Origin: Pacificoceanicola sp048553275
GTDB taxonomy: Bacteria > Pseudomonadota > Alphaproteobacteria > Rhodobacterales > Rhodobacteraceae
Direction of reading: 5' to 3'
DNA: 64,000 nt
Assembly: GCF_048553275.1 (NCBI RefSeq)
Contig: NZ_JBLZMW010000002.1
Span: 124,001 to 188,000 of the forward strand
Part shown: one piece after another, positions 1-8,282 of the stretch
How positions within the stretch are numbered: the first letter of the stretch is position 1
How the letters are laid out: every line of letters begins with the position of its first letter
Notes under the pieces: model-generated
Database searches by the model: none
Seen by the model: the letters and a program-made list of their open reading frames with translations, nothing else
Told to the model about the DNA's origin: nothing
Translations under genes and position numbers: made by a program

Positions 1-2
1 CG

Positions 3-1331
3 GTGCTGCATACCGCCCTGCGCAACCTCGATGCGCGGCCCGTGCTTGTGGATGGCGTGGACGTGATGCCCGGCGTTCTGGAGACGCTGGCGCGGATGGA
101 GGCGCAGGCCGAGGCGGTGCGCGGCAGCGATGTGACCGATGTGGTCAATATCGGCATCGGAGGCTCGGATCTTGGGCCCGCGATGGCGGTTCTGGCGCTG
201 GCGCCGTATCACGACGGGCCGCGCTGCCATTTCGTGAGCAACGTCGACGGGGCGGATATTGCCGATACGCTCAAGCATTGCGACCCGGAGCGCACGGTGT
301 TCGTGGTGGCCTCCAAGACCTTTACCACCATCGAGACGATGACCAATGCCGCCACCGCCAAGGCCTGGCTGAAGGAGCGGGGCGTGAGCGACGCGGGCAA
401 GTTCATTGCCCTGTCGTCGAACGTACGGAAGGCCGGTGAATTCGGCATTCCCGAAGAGCGGGTGTTCGGCTTCGAGGATTGGGTCGGCGGGCGGTATTCG
501 ATGTGGGGGCCGATTGGCCTGTCGCTGATGATCGCCATCGGGCCAGACAATTTCCGCGCCTTCCTGCGCGGCGGGCAGGCGATGGACCGGCATTTTGTCG
601 AGGCGCCTTTGGCGCAGAACATGCCGGTGCTGCTGGCGCTGGTGGGGATCTGGCACAATCAGGGGCTGGGGCACGGGACGCGGGCTGTGCTGCCTTATGA
701 CAACCGCCTGTCGCGCTTTCCGGCCTATCTGCAGCAGATGGAGATGGAGAGCAACGGCAAGGGCGTTGCGATGGACGGCAGCGATCTGCCGTATAACTCG
801 GGGCCTGTGGTCTGGGGCGAGCCGGGCACGAACGGCCAGCATGCGTTCTATCAGCTGATCCATCAGGGGACGCGGGTTGTGCCCTGCGAATTCATGGTGG
901 CGGCCGAGGGCCATGAGCCCGCGCTGCGCCACCATCACGACCTGCTGATCGCCAATTGCCTTGCGCAGTCCGAAGCGCTGATGCGCGGGCGGTCTCTGGA
1001 CGAGGCGCGCGCGAAGGTGGCGGGCGATTTCGAAGAGGATGAGCTGGAACGGCAGGCGCGGCACCGGGTGTTTCCGGGCAATCGGCCCTCGACCACGCTG
1101 ATCTATCGCAAGCTTGATCCGCAGACGCTCGGGATGGTGATCGCGCTCTATGAGCACCGGGTTTTCGTGGAAGGTGTGATCCTCGACGTCAATTCCTATG
1201 ATCAATGGGGGGTTGAGTTGGGCAAGGAGCTGGCCACGGCGCTTGGCCCAATGGTCACGGGCGAGATCGCGGTAAGCGGAAAAGACGCGTCGACGGCACA
1301 GCTCATTGGTTTCGTAAAGGAAAATCGCTGA
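3..1331 (+). CDS. pgi: Glucose-6-phosphate isomerase (5' end outside window)
   Basis: Interconverts glucose 6-phosphate and fructose 6-phosphate in the cytoplasm. The visible 442 residues are the C-terminal part of an enzyme usually about 530 residues long, so the true start lies before the window. Both family signatures are present: the DWVGGRYSMWGPIGLS region near visible residue 160 and the VFVEGVILDVNSYDQWGVE region near residue 390, followed by the lysine of ELGKELA. The conserved MESNGK segment and the GTNGQHAFYQLIHQGT stretch (active-site His) are intact. Translation ends at TGA, 96 bp before the next start, so the next gene probably has its own promoter. Identification is certain; only the N-terminus is unknown. 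Confidence 0.97.
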   Translation: MLHTALRNLDARPVLVDGVDVMPGVLETLARMEAQAEAVRGSDVTDVVNIGIGGSDLGPAMAVLALAPYHDGPRCHFVSNVDGADIADTLKHCDPERTVFVVASKTFTTIETMTNAATAKAWLKERGVSDAGKFIALSSNVRKAGEFGIPEERVFGFEDWVGGRYSMWGPIGLSLMIAIGPDNFRAFLRGGQAMDRHFVEAPLAQNMPVLLALVGIWHNQGLGHGTRAVLPYDNRLSRFPAYLQQMEMESNGKGVAMDGSDLPYNSGPVVWGEPGTNGQHAFYQLIHQGTRVVPCEFMVAAEGHEPALRHHHDLLIANCLAQSEALMRGRSLDEARAKVAGDFEEDELERQARHRVFPGNRPSTTLIYRKLDPQTLGMVIALYEHRVFVEGVILDVNSYDQWGVELGKELATALGPMVTGEIAVSGKDASTAQLIGFVKENR

Positions 1332-1427
1332 CCTTGCGGAAGCTTTGCAAAAAAATTGAAAACCTAAGGAACGAATATCGGCTGATTGCGGTTGTCTAAT
1401 CAAACAACGAACGAAGGAGTTCTGATT

Positions 1428-2084
1428 ATGAAACGCACCACGATGACTGCAATCGCTACCCTCATGGTTGTGCCGGGCTTCGCTCTGGCCGAAAGCCACG
1501 CCAACGCGGACGCCGACGCCAAGATGAAGACCGAGCAGTCCGAAATGGCCGAAGGCGCCGAGACCATGGCGCAGGAAGCCGAGACCGAGATGGCCGAAGG
1601 CGCAGAGGCGGTTGAGAACGCTGCCGAAGCGACAGGCGAAGCCGTTGCCGATGGTGCGGACGCTGCTGGCGAGATGGCCAACGACGCCGCAACCGAAATG
1701 GCCGAGACCGCTGACGAGATGACCGATGGCATGACGGATATGGCCCAGTTCATCCGCACCCGCGACATCACCGGCGGTGCCGTCTACACCATGCAGCAGA
1801 GCAGCGATGCCGTTTGGGATGGCGATCTGATGTATGACACGGTTGGTGAGAACTGGGACAAGGTCGGTGAGATCGAGGACGTTGTCCTGAGCGCGTCCGG
1901 CGAGTTCAAGGGCATCATTGCCGAGGTCGGTGGCTTTCTTGATATCGGTGACAAGCACATCATGCTGCCGATCGACAATGTGAAGCTCGTGCCCGTGGAC
2001 GATGCCAGCTATGCCATCGTGACGCCGTACTCGCTCGACGAGCTGAAGGGTATGGAAGGCGTTGACGAAGCTTCCTGGAACTGA
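1428..2084 (+). CDS. Secreted PRC-barrel domain protein with acidic Ala/Glu repeats
   Basis: A 218-residue exported protein. Residues 1-21 form a signal peptide ending FALA. Residues 22-105 are a low-complexity acidic stretch built from repeats such as EMAEGAE, with no hydrophobic core and probably disordered or helical. The C-terminal part, from about residue 125, has the look of a PRC-barrel domain (W-x-KVGEIEDVVL, then IIAEVGGFLDIG and IMLPIDNVKLV). The ATG at 1428 is preceded by AAGGAG at good spacing and is preferred over an upstream TTG. PRC-barrel domains occur in photosynthetic reaction-centre H subunits and in many periplasmic or envelope proteins of alphaproteobacteria; the specific role here is unknown. 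The gene is a single unit closed by a strong terminator. Confidence 0.8.
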   Translation: MKRTTMTAIATLMVVPGFALAESHANADADAKMKTEQSEMAEGAETMAQEAETEMAEGAEAVENAAEATGEAVADGADAAGEMANDAATEMAETADEMTDGMTDMAQFIRTRDITGGAVYTMQQSSDAVWDGDLMYDTVGENWDKVGEIEDVVLSASGEFKGIIAEVGGFLDIGDKHIMLPIDNVKLVPVDDASYAIVTPYSLDELKGMEGVDEASWN

Positions 2085-2120
2085 GCCAAAGTTCCCTCTC
2101 AAAGGCATGTAACGAGTTTT

Positions 2121-2149
2121 GCGCCCGGACTTCGGTCCGGGCGTTTTTT
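2121..2149 (+). terminator. Rho-independent terminator after the PRC-barrel gene
   Basis: A perfect GC stem (CGCCCGGAC pairing with GTCCGGGCG around a TTCG tetraloop) is followed directly by six T residues. It lies 36 bp after the stop codon of the PRC-barrel gene. Confidence 0.92.
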
Positions 2150-2169
2150 CGTGCGCCTGCGGTCTTGTG

Positions 2170-2601
2170 TCAGGGGATGTCGAAACCAGGCGGGGCGAGT
2201 TCGAAGCCTTCGAACTGAAAGGCCGGGGAGACGGTGCAGCCGACAAGTGTCCAGTCGCCGGTGCTGCGCGCCGCCTGCCAGTGCTGCTCTGGCACGATGA
2301 GTTGCGGGCGCTGCCCGGCGGCGAGGTCGGGGCCGAGGGTCAGATCCCGGCGCGGGCCGCTTGCGGTGGCGGCAAGGGACAGGATCAGCGGGCTGCCCGC
2401 GTAGAAGTGCCAGATCTCCGCCGCATCGACGCGGTGCCAATGGCTGCGCTCGCCTGCCTTCAGCAAGAAATAGATGCACGTTCCGGCAGGGCGCGGAACA
2501 CCGGATTCGGCGATCCATGTCTGGCGGTAGTGACCGCCTTCGGGGTGTGGCTCCAGCTTCAGAAGATCTATGATTTCATCGGCTTGCATGGTATTTTTCA
2601 T
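2170..2601 (-). CDS. Cupin superfamily protein (DUF985 / Cupin_5 type)
   Basis: A 143-residue soluble protein. The start LKLEPHPEGGHYRQTW and the cupin core ERSHWHRVDAAEIWHFYAGSPL, with the metal-site-like residues HWH...E...H, match the DUF985 (Cupin_5) family. The ATG at 2601 begins MKNTMQADEI. The gene faces the PRC-barrel gene tail to tail and diverges from the endolysin gene. Members of this family are small single-domain beta-barrels of unknown substrate, so no reaction is assigned. Confidence 0.85.
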   Translation of the reverse strand: MKNTMQADEIIDLLKLEPHPEGGHYRQTWIAESGVPRPAGTCIYFLLKAGERSHWHRVDAAEIWHFYAGSPLILSLAATASGPRRDLTLGPDLAAGQRPQLIVPEQHWQAARSTGDWTLVGCTVSPAFQFEGFELAPPGFDIP

Positions 2602-2697
2602 GAGGTCTCCGGAGCACCGCGCGCTGCTCTCAAAATTGGTTAACTCCTCTCGCCAATCCTGTGCCGACACAGAACCGCTTCGAGCAGGAGGCATGAA

Positions 2698-3312
2698 ATG
2701 GCACAGAGCGTACGGCAGATGGCCGAGGAAATCGTTGCCCGCGAGGGCGGCTATGTCAATGATCCCGACGATCCGGGCGGGGCGACGAAATACGGCGTCA
2801 CGATCCACACCATGCGCCGGCTTGGGCTGGATCTGGACGGCGATGGCGGGGTGACGGCGGAGGATGTGAAGCGGCTCAGCCGGGAGCAGGCGGTGGAGAT
2901 CTTTCTGCAGCACTACTTCCTGCGCCCGCGCATCGCGGAGCTGCCCGCGCCGCTGCATGTGACGGTGTTTGACATGTATGTCAACGCGGGTGCCAATGCG
3001 GTGAAGATCCTGCAGCGGCTTCTGATCGACATGGATGAGCCGGTGAGCGTGGATGGCGTCATCGGGCCGCGCACGATTGCGGCGACGGCACGGGCCTGTG
3101 CCAAGGCCCCGTCGCATATCGTGGACGCCTATGGGATCGCCAGGCGGAATTATTACTTCGGGATCGCGGATCGCCGTCCGGCCTCGCGCAAATATGCGCG
3201 GACGCGGGCCGGGGGCAAGGGCGGCTGGATCAAGCGCGCGGAGGAGTTCATCTCGCGGCGTTATCACATGTCAGACGCGGAGTTTGCCGCGCGGGTGGCG
3301 TCATGGGGATGA
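2698..3312 (+). CDS. GH108 endolysin (N-acetylmuramidase), GTA-release type
   Basis: A peptidoglycan hydrolase of 204 residues. The N-terminus carries the glycoside hydrolase 108 motif EGGYVNDPDDPGG with the presumed catalytic Glu at residue 16, followed by ATKYGVT. The C-terminal third (YYFGIADRRPASRKYA and GWIKRAEEF) matches the peptidoglycan-binding half of the TtsA/ZliS family. There is no signal peptide, so it needs a holin or similar route; the next gene encodes one and overlaps it. Known from R. capsulatus: an endolysin/holin pair of this type, located away from the GTA structural genes, lyses cells to release GTA particles. No other phage genes flank it here, which favours a GTA lysis gene over a prophage remnant. 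A GGTTAAC sequence lies about 55 bp upstream. Confidence 0.88.
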   Translation: MAQSVRQMAEEIVAREGGYVNDPDDPGGATKYGVTIHTMRRLGLDLDGDGGVTAEDVKRLSREQAVEIFLQHYFLRPRIAELPAPLHVTVFDMYVNAGANAVKILQRLLIDMDEPVSVDGVIGPRTIAATARACAKAPSHIVDAYGIARRNYYFGIADRRPASRKYARTRAGGKGGWIKRAEEFISRRYHMSDAEFAARVASWG

Positions 3313-3860
3313 TCGAAGGGCTGTTCGGCCTGCTGTTCGGCGGCGGGCGCAACGTGGTGGCGCAGACGGCGGAGGTGTTCCGCGTGAACGCAGAGGCAGA
3401 GGCGGCGCGTGGCGCGGGTTTGCAGTCCGCGGCGCTGGAGCAATTCGGGCGCGAGTTTCGCGTGGTGCGGCGCGGCTGGTTCGACCGTTTGATGGATGCG
3501 CTCAACCGGTTGCCGCGGCCGATGATGGCGCTGGGGACCATGGGGATGTTCGTGGCGGCCATGGTCGATCCGGTGTGGTTCGCTGCGCGCATGGCGGGGA
3601 TCGCGCTGGTGCCGGAGCCGCTGTGGTGGCTGCTCGGGGCGATTGTCAGCTTTTACTTCGGCGCGCGCCATCAGGCGAAGGGGCAGGAGTTCCAGCGCGA
3701 GGTGGCAGCGAGCATGGCGGCGGTGCCGCAGGTGGTGCAGACCGTGCGCGACGTCGAAGCGCTGCGGGCCGCGCCGCCGGTGCCCGCGCTGGACAGTCCG
3801 CAGATGGGGGAGCCCACGGGTGCCAATCCGGCGTTGGAGGATTGGCGGATCGGACGTTGA
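3303..3860 (+). CDS. Holin family protein (GTA holin, 3TM type)
   Basis: A 185-residue membrane protein. Residues 1-60 include a glycine-rich LLFGGGRN segment and an amphipathic helix. Two clear hydrophobic segments follow, near residues 75-98 (MALGTMGMFVAAMVDPVWFAA) and 103-122 (ALVPEPLWWLLGAIVSFYF), then a soluble tail rich in Ala and Pro. This matches the three-TM GTA holin family. The frame overlaps the end of the endolysin gene. An in-frame ATG at 3309 would give an ATGA overlap with the endolysin stop and is an alternative start. Inferred role: permeabilising the inner membrane so that the neighbouring endolysin reaches the wall. Confidence 0.85.
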   Translation: MGMIEGLFGLLFGGGRNVVAQTAEVFRVNAEAEAARGAGLQSAALEQFGREFRVVRRGWFDRLMDALNRLPRPMMALGTMGMFVAAMVDPVWFAARMAGIALVPEPLWWLLGAIVSFYFGARHQAKGQEFQREVAASMAAVPQVVQTVRDVEALRAAPPVPALDSPQMGEPTGANPALEDWRIGR

Positions 3861-3868
3861 GCGGCGGT

Positions 3869-3892
3869 GTGCGGGGCATAGCCCCGCCCTAC
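3869..3892 (+). repeat. Short hairpin repeat, copy A (3' of holin gene)
   Basis: A 24-bp element: GTG, then a stem GCGGGGC with loop ATA and return arm GCCCCGC sharing the G, then CCTAC. It lies 8 bp after the holin stop codon, in the gene's orientation. Three further copies occur at 7613, 21531 and 42734. There is no T-tract, so it is not a typical intrinsic terminator. Confidence 0.8.
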
Positions 3893-4063
3893 GCGCCGTT
3901 GCGCCGCCGCAGGGATCGGGGCGCAGCGGTCCGCGTTGCGATCAAGGCGCCTCGCCCGTGCAGGCCGGTCACGAAAGGGGGCCACGCGTCCGCTGCGCCG
4001 TTGACAGAATTTCGAAGTCATGGATAGATTTGGCGCGATTTTAACAAGACTATTGGTGAGACC

Positions 4064-4861
4064 GTGATCCGAACAACTTTGGCCGCCTTGGCGGTATTTT
4101 CCATGACAAGCGCGGCAGAGGCCGTGCCGGTGACCTATGAGATGGACCTGACCGTCTCTTATGGCTCTGCCTACGGGGGGTCGGCGATCCTTGCGCCGGT
4201 GACCTGGACCTTCGGGTTCACTTTTGACCCCGACACCATCACCCCGACAAGCGCGACGTCTCTCGGTTACAACAGCAGTACGCTTTATGGTCAGGGGTCC
4301 GGGGTGACGGGGTATCTGCGCAAGGGGTCCGAAACCGCGACAGTTGATTGGGTCGAAGCGCAGTTTTCCACGGCCTCGCTGGACCGTCACAGCTTTACCA
4401 TCCGCTACGTCATCGACGGGCGCGTGCCGCATTATGATCCGGCGTGTTACCCGATCGGCGGGCTGAGATGTCCCGATACCGATCAGAATGACGGGCTGAG
4501 CTTTACCACCGCAAGCGGCGGCGCGAGTGGCATTGATGCCAACCGGGTTCAGTTTTCGTTTGGCGGCAACCGCAGCACGCCGCGCTACTTCACCGGCCCG
4601 GGCACATTGGCCAGCACGTCGTTGGATTGGCTGGACGATCCGGCGGTGCTCAACGGAGGAAACATGTCGGTTTATGGCTATGGGGTCGCGGGATCGAGCT
4701 ATGGCGCCCTGTCGGCCACATCCGAACCCACCACAAGCAGCCTGCGGACGGTGTCGGCGGTGCCGTTGCCTGCGAGCGCGGCCTTGCTGGTCGGGGCGCT
4801 TGGCGGGCTGGGCGCGCTGCGCCGGAGCCGCAGGCGCACCGCGGAGAAACACGCCGTCTGA
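4064..4861 (+). CDS. Exported VPLPA-CTERM sorting-domain protein
   Basis: A 265-residue surface or exported protein of unknown function. The N-terminus is a signal peptide (TLAALAVFSMTSAAEA). The C-terminus is a complete sorting signal: VPLPASAALLVGALGGLGAL, then RRSRRR, i.e. motif, membrane segment and basic tail as in VPLPA-CTERM proteins, which are processed by an exosortase. The middle is beta-rich with many Thr, Ser and Gly residues (for example TASGGASGIDANRVQFSFGG). The GTG at 4064 is the start that gives a proper signal peptide. Two similar-tailed but otherwise different proteins are encoded at 37270 and 44386. No exosortase gene lies in the window. Confidence 0.85.
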   Translation: MIRTTLAALAVFSMTSAAEAVPVTYEMDLTVSYGSAYGGSAILAPVTWTFGFTFDPDTITPTSATSLGYNSSTLYGQGSGVTGYLRKGSETATVDWVEAQFSTASLDRHSFTIRYVIDGRVPHYDPACYPIGGLRCPDTDQNDGLSFTTASGGASGIDANRVQFSFGGNRSTPRYFTGPGTLASTSLDWLDDPAVLNGGNMSVYGYGVAGSSYGALSATSEPTTSSLRTVSAVPLPASAALLVGALGGLGALRRSRRRTAEKHAV

Positions 4862-5050
4862 CCCTCCCCGCGCAGGCAAAAGCCGCGCCGCCATGGACAG
4901 CCAGGCAGGTTGCGTGGCATAGGACCGGCCATGTCCGATGTCGATCTGCGCCCGGCGGCGCGTTCCTTTGAGCGAATTATCAACCCGGTCTGAGCATTCA
5001 GGCCGGGTCTGACCGATTCGACATAAGGAAATGATATTGGGACTGAAATC

Positions 5051-5551
5051 ATGTCTGATGACACGAGGCTGCACATGCTGTGTGGCAAGATATGCGCGGG
5101 GAAATCCACGCTGGCACGGGCGCTTGCGCAGCGCAGCGGCACGGTGGTGATCGCGGAGGATGACTGGCTGAGCCGGTTGTACGGCGACCAGATGCGGACA
5201 ATCGACGATTATGTGCGCTGTTCGGCGGCGCTGCAGGGCGTGATGGGGCCGCATGTGGCGGCGCTGCTTGGGGCGGGGGGCACTGTGGTGCTCGACTTTC
5301 CGGCAAACACGAAGGGCCAGCGGCGCTGGATGCGGCGTATCGTCGAGCAGACGGGCGTGGGCCATGCGCTGCATGTGCTGGACCTGCCCGATGAGGTGCT
5401 TCTGGCGCGGTTGCGGGAGCGGAACGCTTCGGGGACGCATCCCTTCGCGGTGAGCGATGCGGAGTTCAGGGCGATCTCGGCGCATTTTCAGCCACCGGAC
5501 GCGGAGGAGGGCTTTGCGATTGTCCGTCACGGAGGCGGGGCGGACGGCTAG
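5051..5551 (+). CDS. AAA / P-loop kinase-like ATPase
   Basis: A 166-residue cytoplasmic protein with a Walker A motif GKICAGKST at residues 12-20 and an Asp-rich segment VIAEDDWLS following the first strand, as in small nucleoside or zeta-toxin-like kinases. Later VVLDFPANT and the Arg-rich LLARLRERN (lid-like) complete a phosphotransferase fold. The substrate cannot be told from sequence. It stands alone between a VPLPA-CTERM gene and ccmF, 79 bp before the latter. Confidence 0.75.
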   Translation: MSDDTRLHMLCGKICAGKSTLARALAQRSGTVVIAEDDWLSRLYGDQMRTIDDYVRCSAALQGVMGPHVAALLGAGGTVVLDFPANTKGQRRWMRRIVEQTGVGHALHVLDLPDEVLLARLRERNASGTHPFAVSDAEFRAISAHFQPPDAEEGFAIVRHGGGADG

Positions 5552-5630
5552 CCGTTGCTTGCGACAATGTGAACGCGGCGCCGCGCCAATTCCGATTGGC
5601 CAGACGCCGCACACAGCCTATAAGAGAGAC

Positions 5631-7598
5631 ATGATTACAGAGCTCGGACACTTCGCCCTGATCCTCGCCTTTCTTGTGGCCTGTGTTCAGATGATCGTAC
5701 CCATGCTGGGCGCCTCGATGAACAGGCCCGGGTGGATGGCCGTCGCCGAACCGGCGGCGACCGCGCAGTTTGCGCTCGTGGGAATTGCCTTTGCGGCGCT
5801 GACCCATGCCTTTGTCACCTCGGATTTCTCGCTCCAGCTGGTGTACAATAACAGCCATTCGGCCAAGCCGATGCTCTACAAGGTCAGCGGTGTCTGGGGC
5901 AATCACGAGGGCAGCATGCTGCTCTGGTGCCTGATTCTGGCGCTGTTCGGGGCGACGGCGGCGTGGTTCGGCGGCAACCTGCCACCCAGCCTCAAGGCGC
6001 GGGTCCTGTCGGTGCAGGCCTCGATCGGGGTGGCGTTTCTGGCGTTCACGCTCTTTACCTCGAACCCCTTCCTGCGCATGGGCGTCGCGCCGATGGACGG
6101 CACCGACCTCAATCCGCTGCTGCAGGATCCGGGCCTCGCGTTCCATCCGCCGTTCCTCTATCTCGGCTATGTCGGGCTGAGCATCTGTTTCAGCTTTGCG
6201 GTGGCGGCGCTGCTCGAAGGGCGTGTGGATGCGGCCTGGGCGCGCTGGGTGCGGCCCTGGACCCTGGCGGCCTGGGTTTTCCTGACCATTGGCATCGCCC
6301 TGGGATCGTGGTGGGCCTATTACGAGCTTGGCTGGGGCGGGTTCTGGTTCTGGGACCCGGTAGAGAACGCCTCGTTCATGCCGTGGCTCTTTGCCGCCGC
6401 CCTGCTGCATTCGGCCATCGTGGTCGAAAAGCGGGAGGCGCTGAAAAGCTGGACCGTGTTGCTGGCCATTCTTGCCTTTGGCTTTTCGCTCATCGGCACG
6501 TTCATCGTGCGCTCCGGGGTGCTGACCTCGGTGCATGCCTTTGCCAATGATCCGGAGCGGGGGGTGTTCATCCTTGCGATCCTGATGTTCTTTACGGGTG
6601 GGGCGCTGACGCTGTTCGCGGCGCGGGCCAGCGTGATGGAGGCCAAGGGGGTCTTTGGCGTTGTCAGCCGCGAGAGCGCGCTTGTCGCGAACAACATCCT
6701 GCTGGCGGTCTCGGCCTTCGTGGTTTTTGTCGGCACGCTCTGGCCGCTGGTCGCGGAGATGGCGTTTGACCGCAAGCTGTCGGTCGGCGCGCCGTTCTTC
6801 GACATGGCCTTTCCGCCGTTCATGGTGATGCTTGGGCTGATCCTGCCGATTGGCGCGATGATCGGCTGGAAACGCGGCAAGGTCGGGCGGATTCTCAAGA
6901 TGCTGGTGCCGGCCTTTGTGCTGGCGGTGGCCGTGGCGGGGCTTGTCTGGGCGATGCAGACCGACCGGTCGCTGCTTGGCCCGGTGGGCGTGTTCCTTGG
7001 GACATGGCTGGTGGCGGGGGCGGCGACGGACCTGTGGTCGCGCACCGGTCAGACGCGCGATCTGGGACGGTTGCTGCGGCTGCCGCGCTCCGAATGGGGC
7101 AAGGCGGTGGCGCATGCCGGTCTTGGCATCACGATGATCGGTGTTGCGGGGCTGACGGCCTGGGATCAGGAAGACATTCGCGTGGCTCAGCCCGGCGAGG
7201 CCTATGCCGTCGGGGCGTTCCAGATAGAATTGGTCGATGTGCAGCGGGTGCAGGGGCCGAACTGGTTCGCCACACGGGGTGACGTGATCGTCCGTCAGGA
7301 CGGCGAGCAGATCGCGCGGCTCTACCCGGAGAAACGCGACTATCCGGTTGCCAAGATGCCGACCACCGAAGCGGCGATTGACTATCGCTTCATGCGGGAC
7401 GTCTATGTTGTGATCGGGGATGCGCAGGACGGCGGCGGCTGGGTGATCCGGACCTATATCAAACCGCTGGCCAACTGGATCTGGGCTGGCTGTCTGATCA
7501 TGTCGTTCGGTGGCCTGCTGAGCCTGTCGGACCGGCGCTATCGCGTCGCGGCGGGGGCCCGGAAAACTGCAAAGATCCAGGGGGTTCCGGCGGAATGA
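5631..7598 (+). CDS. ccmF: Cytochrome c haem lyase subunit CcmF (Ccl1)
   Basis: A 655-residue polytopic membrane protein of System I cytochrome c maturation, which transfers haem from CcmE to apocytochromes in the periplasm. The haem-handling WWD domain is clear (GSWWAYYELGWGGFWFWDP) together with conserved PVENASFMPWL and the histidine-containing loops. About 14-15 hydrophobic segments are visible. The ATG at 5631 follows an AGAGAG sequence, giving the normal start MITELGHFALILA. Its stop overlaps the ccmH start by 4 bp (ATGA), so the two are co-translated. Confidence 0.97.
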   Translation: MITELGHFALILAFLVACVQMIVPMLGASMNRPGWMAVAEPAATAQFALVGIAFAALTHAFVTSDFSLQLVYNNSHSAKPMLYKVSGVWGNHEGSMLLWCLILALFGATAAWFGGNLPPSLKARVLSVQASIGVAFLAFTLFTSNPFLRMGVAPMDGTDLNPLLQDPGLAFHPPFLYLGYVGLSICFSFAVAALLEGRVDAAWARWVRPWTLAAWVFLTIGIALGSWWAYYELGWGGFWFWDPVENASFMPWLFAAALLHSAIVVEKREALKSWTVLLAILAFGFSLIGTFIVRSGVLTSVHAFANDPERGVFILAILMFFTGGALTLFAARASVMEAKGVFGVVSRESALVANNILLAVSAFVVFVGTLWPLVAEMAFDRKLSVGAPFFDMAFPPFMVMLGLILPIGAMIGWKRGKVGRILKMLVPAFVLAVAVAGLVWAMQTDRSLLGPVGVFLGTWLVAGAATDLWSRTGQTRDLGRLLRLPRSEWGKAVAHAGLGITMIGVAGLTAWDQEDIRVAQPGEAYAVGAFQIELVDVQRVQGPNWFATRGDVIVRQDGEQIARLYPEKRDYPVAKMPTTEAAIDYRFMRDVYVVIGDAQDGGGWVIRTYIKPLANWIWAGCLIMSFGGLLSLSDRRYRVAAGARKTAKIQGVPAE

Positions 7599-8083
7599 CC
7601 CTTCTCGCGCGCGTGCGGGGTACAACCCCGCCCTACATACTGGCGGCGCTCTTGGCGGTGATCGCCACAGTGGCCATGGCGGTGCAGCCGGACGAGATGC
7701 TGGACGATCCGGCGCAGGAAGCACGGGCGCGGGAGATCTCCGCGGGCCTGCGCTGCCTTGTTTGCCAGAACGAGAGTATTGACGAGAGCCATGCCTCGCT
7801 TGCGCGGGATCTGCGTATCCTCGTGCGCGAGCGCATCACAGAAGGCGACACGAACGAGGAGGTCGTGGCCTTCATCGTCGATCGTTATGGCGAGTTTGTC
7901 CTGCTCAAACCAACGACCGGCGGTTGGAACTGGATGCTCTGGGCGTCCGGTCCCTTGCTCTTTGTCATGGCGCTGGCCGTGGCGGGCGTCTATCTGCGCC
8001 GACGTTCGCGCGCACCTGCGACCACCGAAGAAGGGCTGACTGCGGACGAGCAGGCCCGGCTGGACGAACTTCTGAAGGAGTGA
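7595..8083 (+). CDS. ccmH: Cytochrome c biogenesis protein CcmH (Ccl2)
   Basis: A 162-residue membrane-anchored thiol oxidoreductase that keeps apocytochrome c haem-binding cysteines reduced. The catalytic RCLVCQN motif sits at about residues 53-59, preceded by a signal or anchor segment (AALLAVIATVAMA) and followed by a C-terminal TM helix near residues 110-130. It overlaps ccmF by 4 bp. Odd feature: codons 7-14 (V-R-G-T-T-P-P-Y) are exactly one copy of the 24-bp hairpin repeat found elsewhere only between genes, so the N-terminal extension before the hydrophobic segment derives from a repeat element. Confidence 0.95.
   Translation: MTLLARVRGTTPPYILAALLAVIATVAMAVQPDEMLDDPAQEARAREISAGLRCLVCQNESIDESHASLARDLRILVRERITEGDTNEEVVAFIVDRYGEFVLLKPTTGGWNWMLWASGPLLFVMALAVAGVYLRRRSRAPATTEEGLTADEQARLDELLKE
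7613..7636 (+). repeat. Short hairpin repeat, copy B (inside ccmH, 14 bp after ccmF stop)
   Basis: Same element as at 3869, but the innermost pair of the stem is changed on both sides: GCGGGGT, loop ACA, ACCCCGC. The C-G pair became T-A, so pairing is kept. It supplies codons 7-14 of ccmH in frame. Confidence 0.8.
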
Positions 8084-8282
8084 GCCCGGCCGCCTGTGCG
8101 CGTTCGGCCGGCTCCGCCATGGGGGCGGCACCCGGACTGATGCGTAGGTCATGCGGCTGTGACTGTCCCGAACCCGTGCGCTCCGCCTTCGTTGGTGACA
8201 CGCCCGTCCGTGACGCCGCGTTTCGCTTTGCCTTTCCTGTCTTGGCGGTATTTCATGGCGCCAAACTGGAGTGAGGCCCGCC

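Noticed and set aside
2698..3860. Prophage remnant
   Set aside because: Only lysis genes are present, with no integrase, structural or regulatory phage genes and no att-like repeats nearby.
5466..7724. 752-codon minus-strand frame opposite ccmF
   Set aside because: Shadow of ccmF; composition dominated by Arg, Pro and His.
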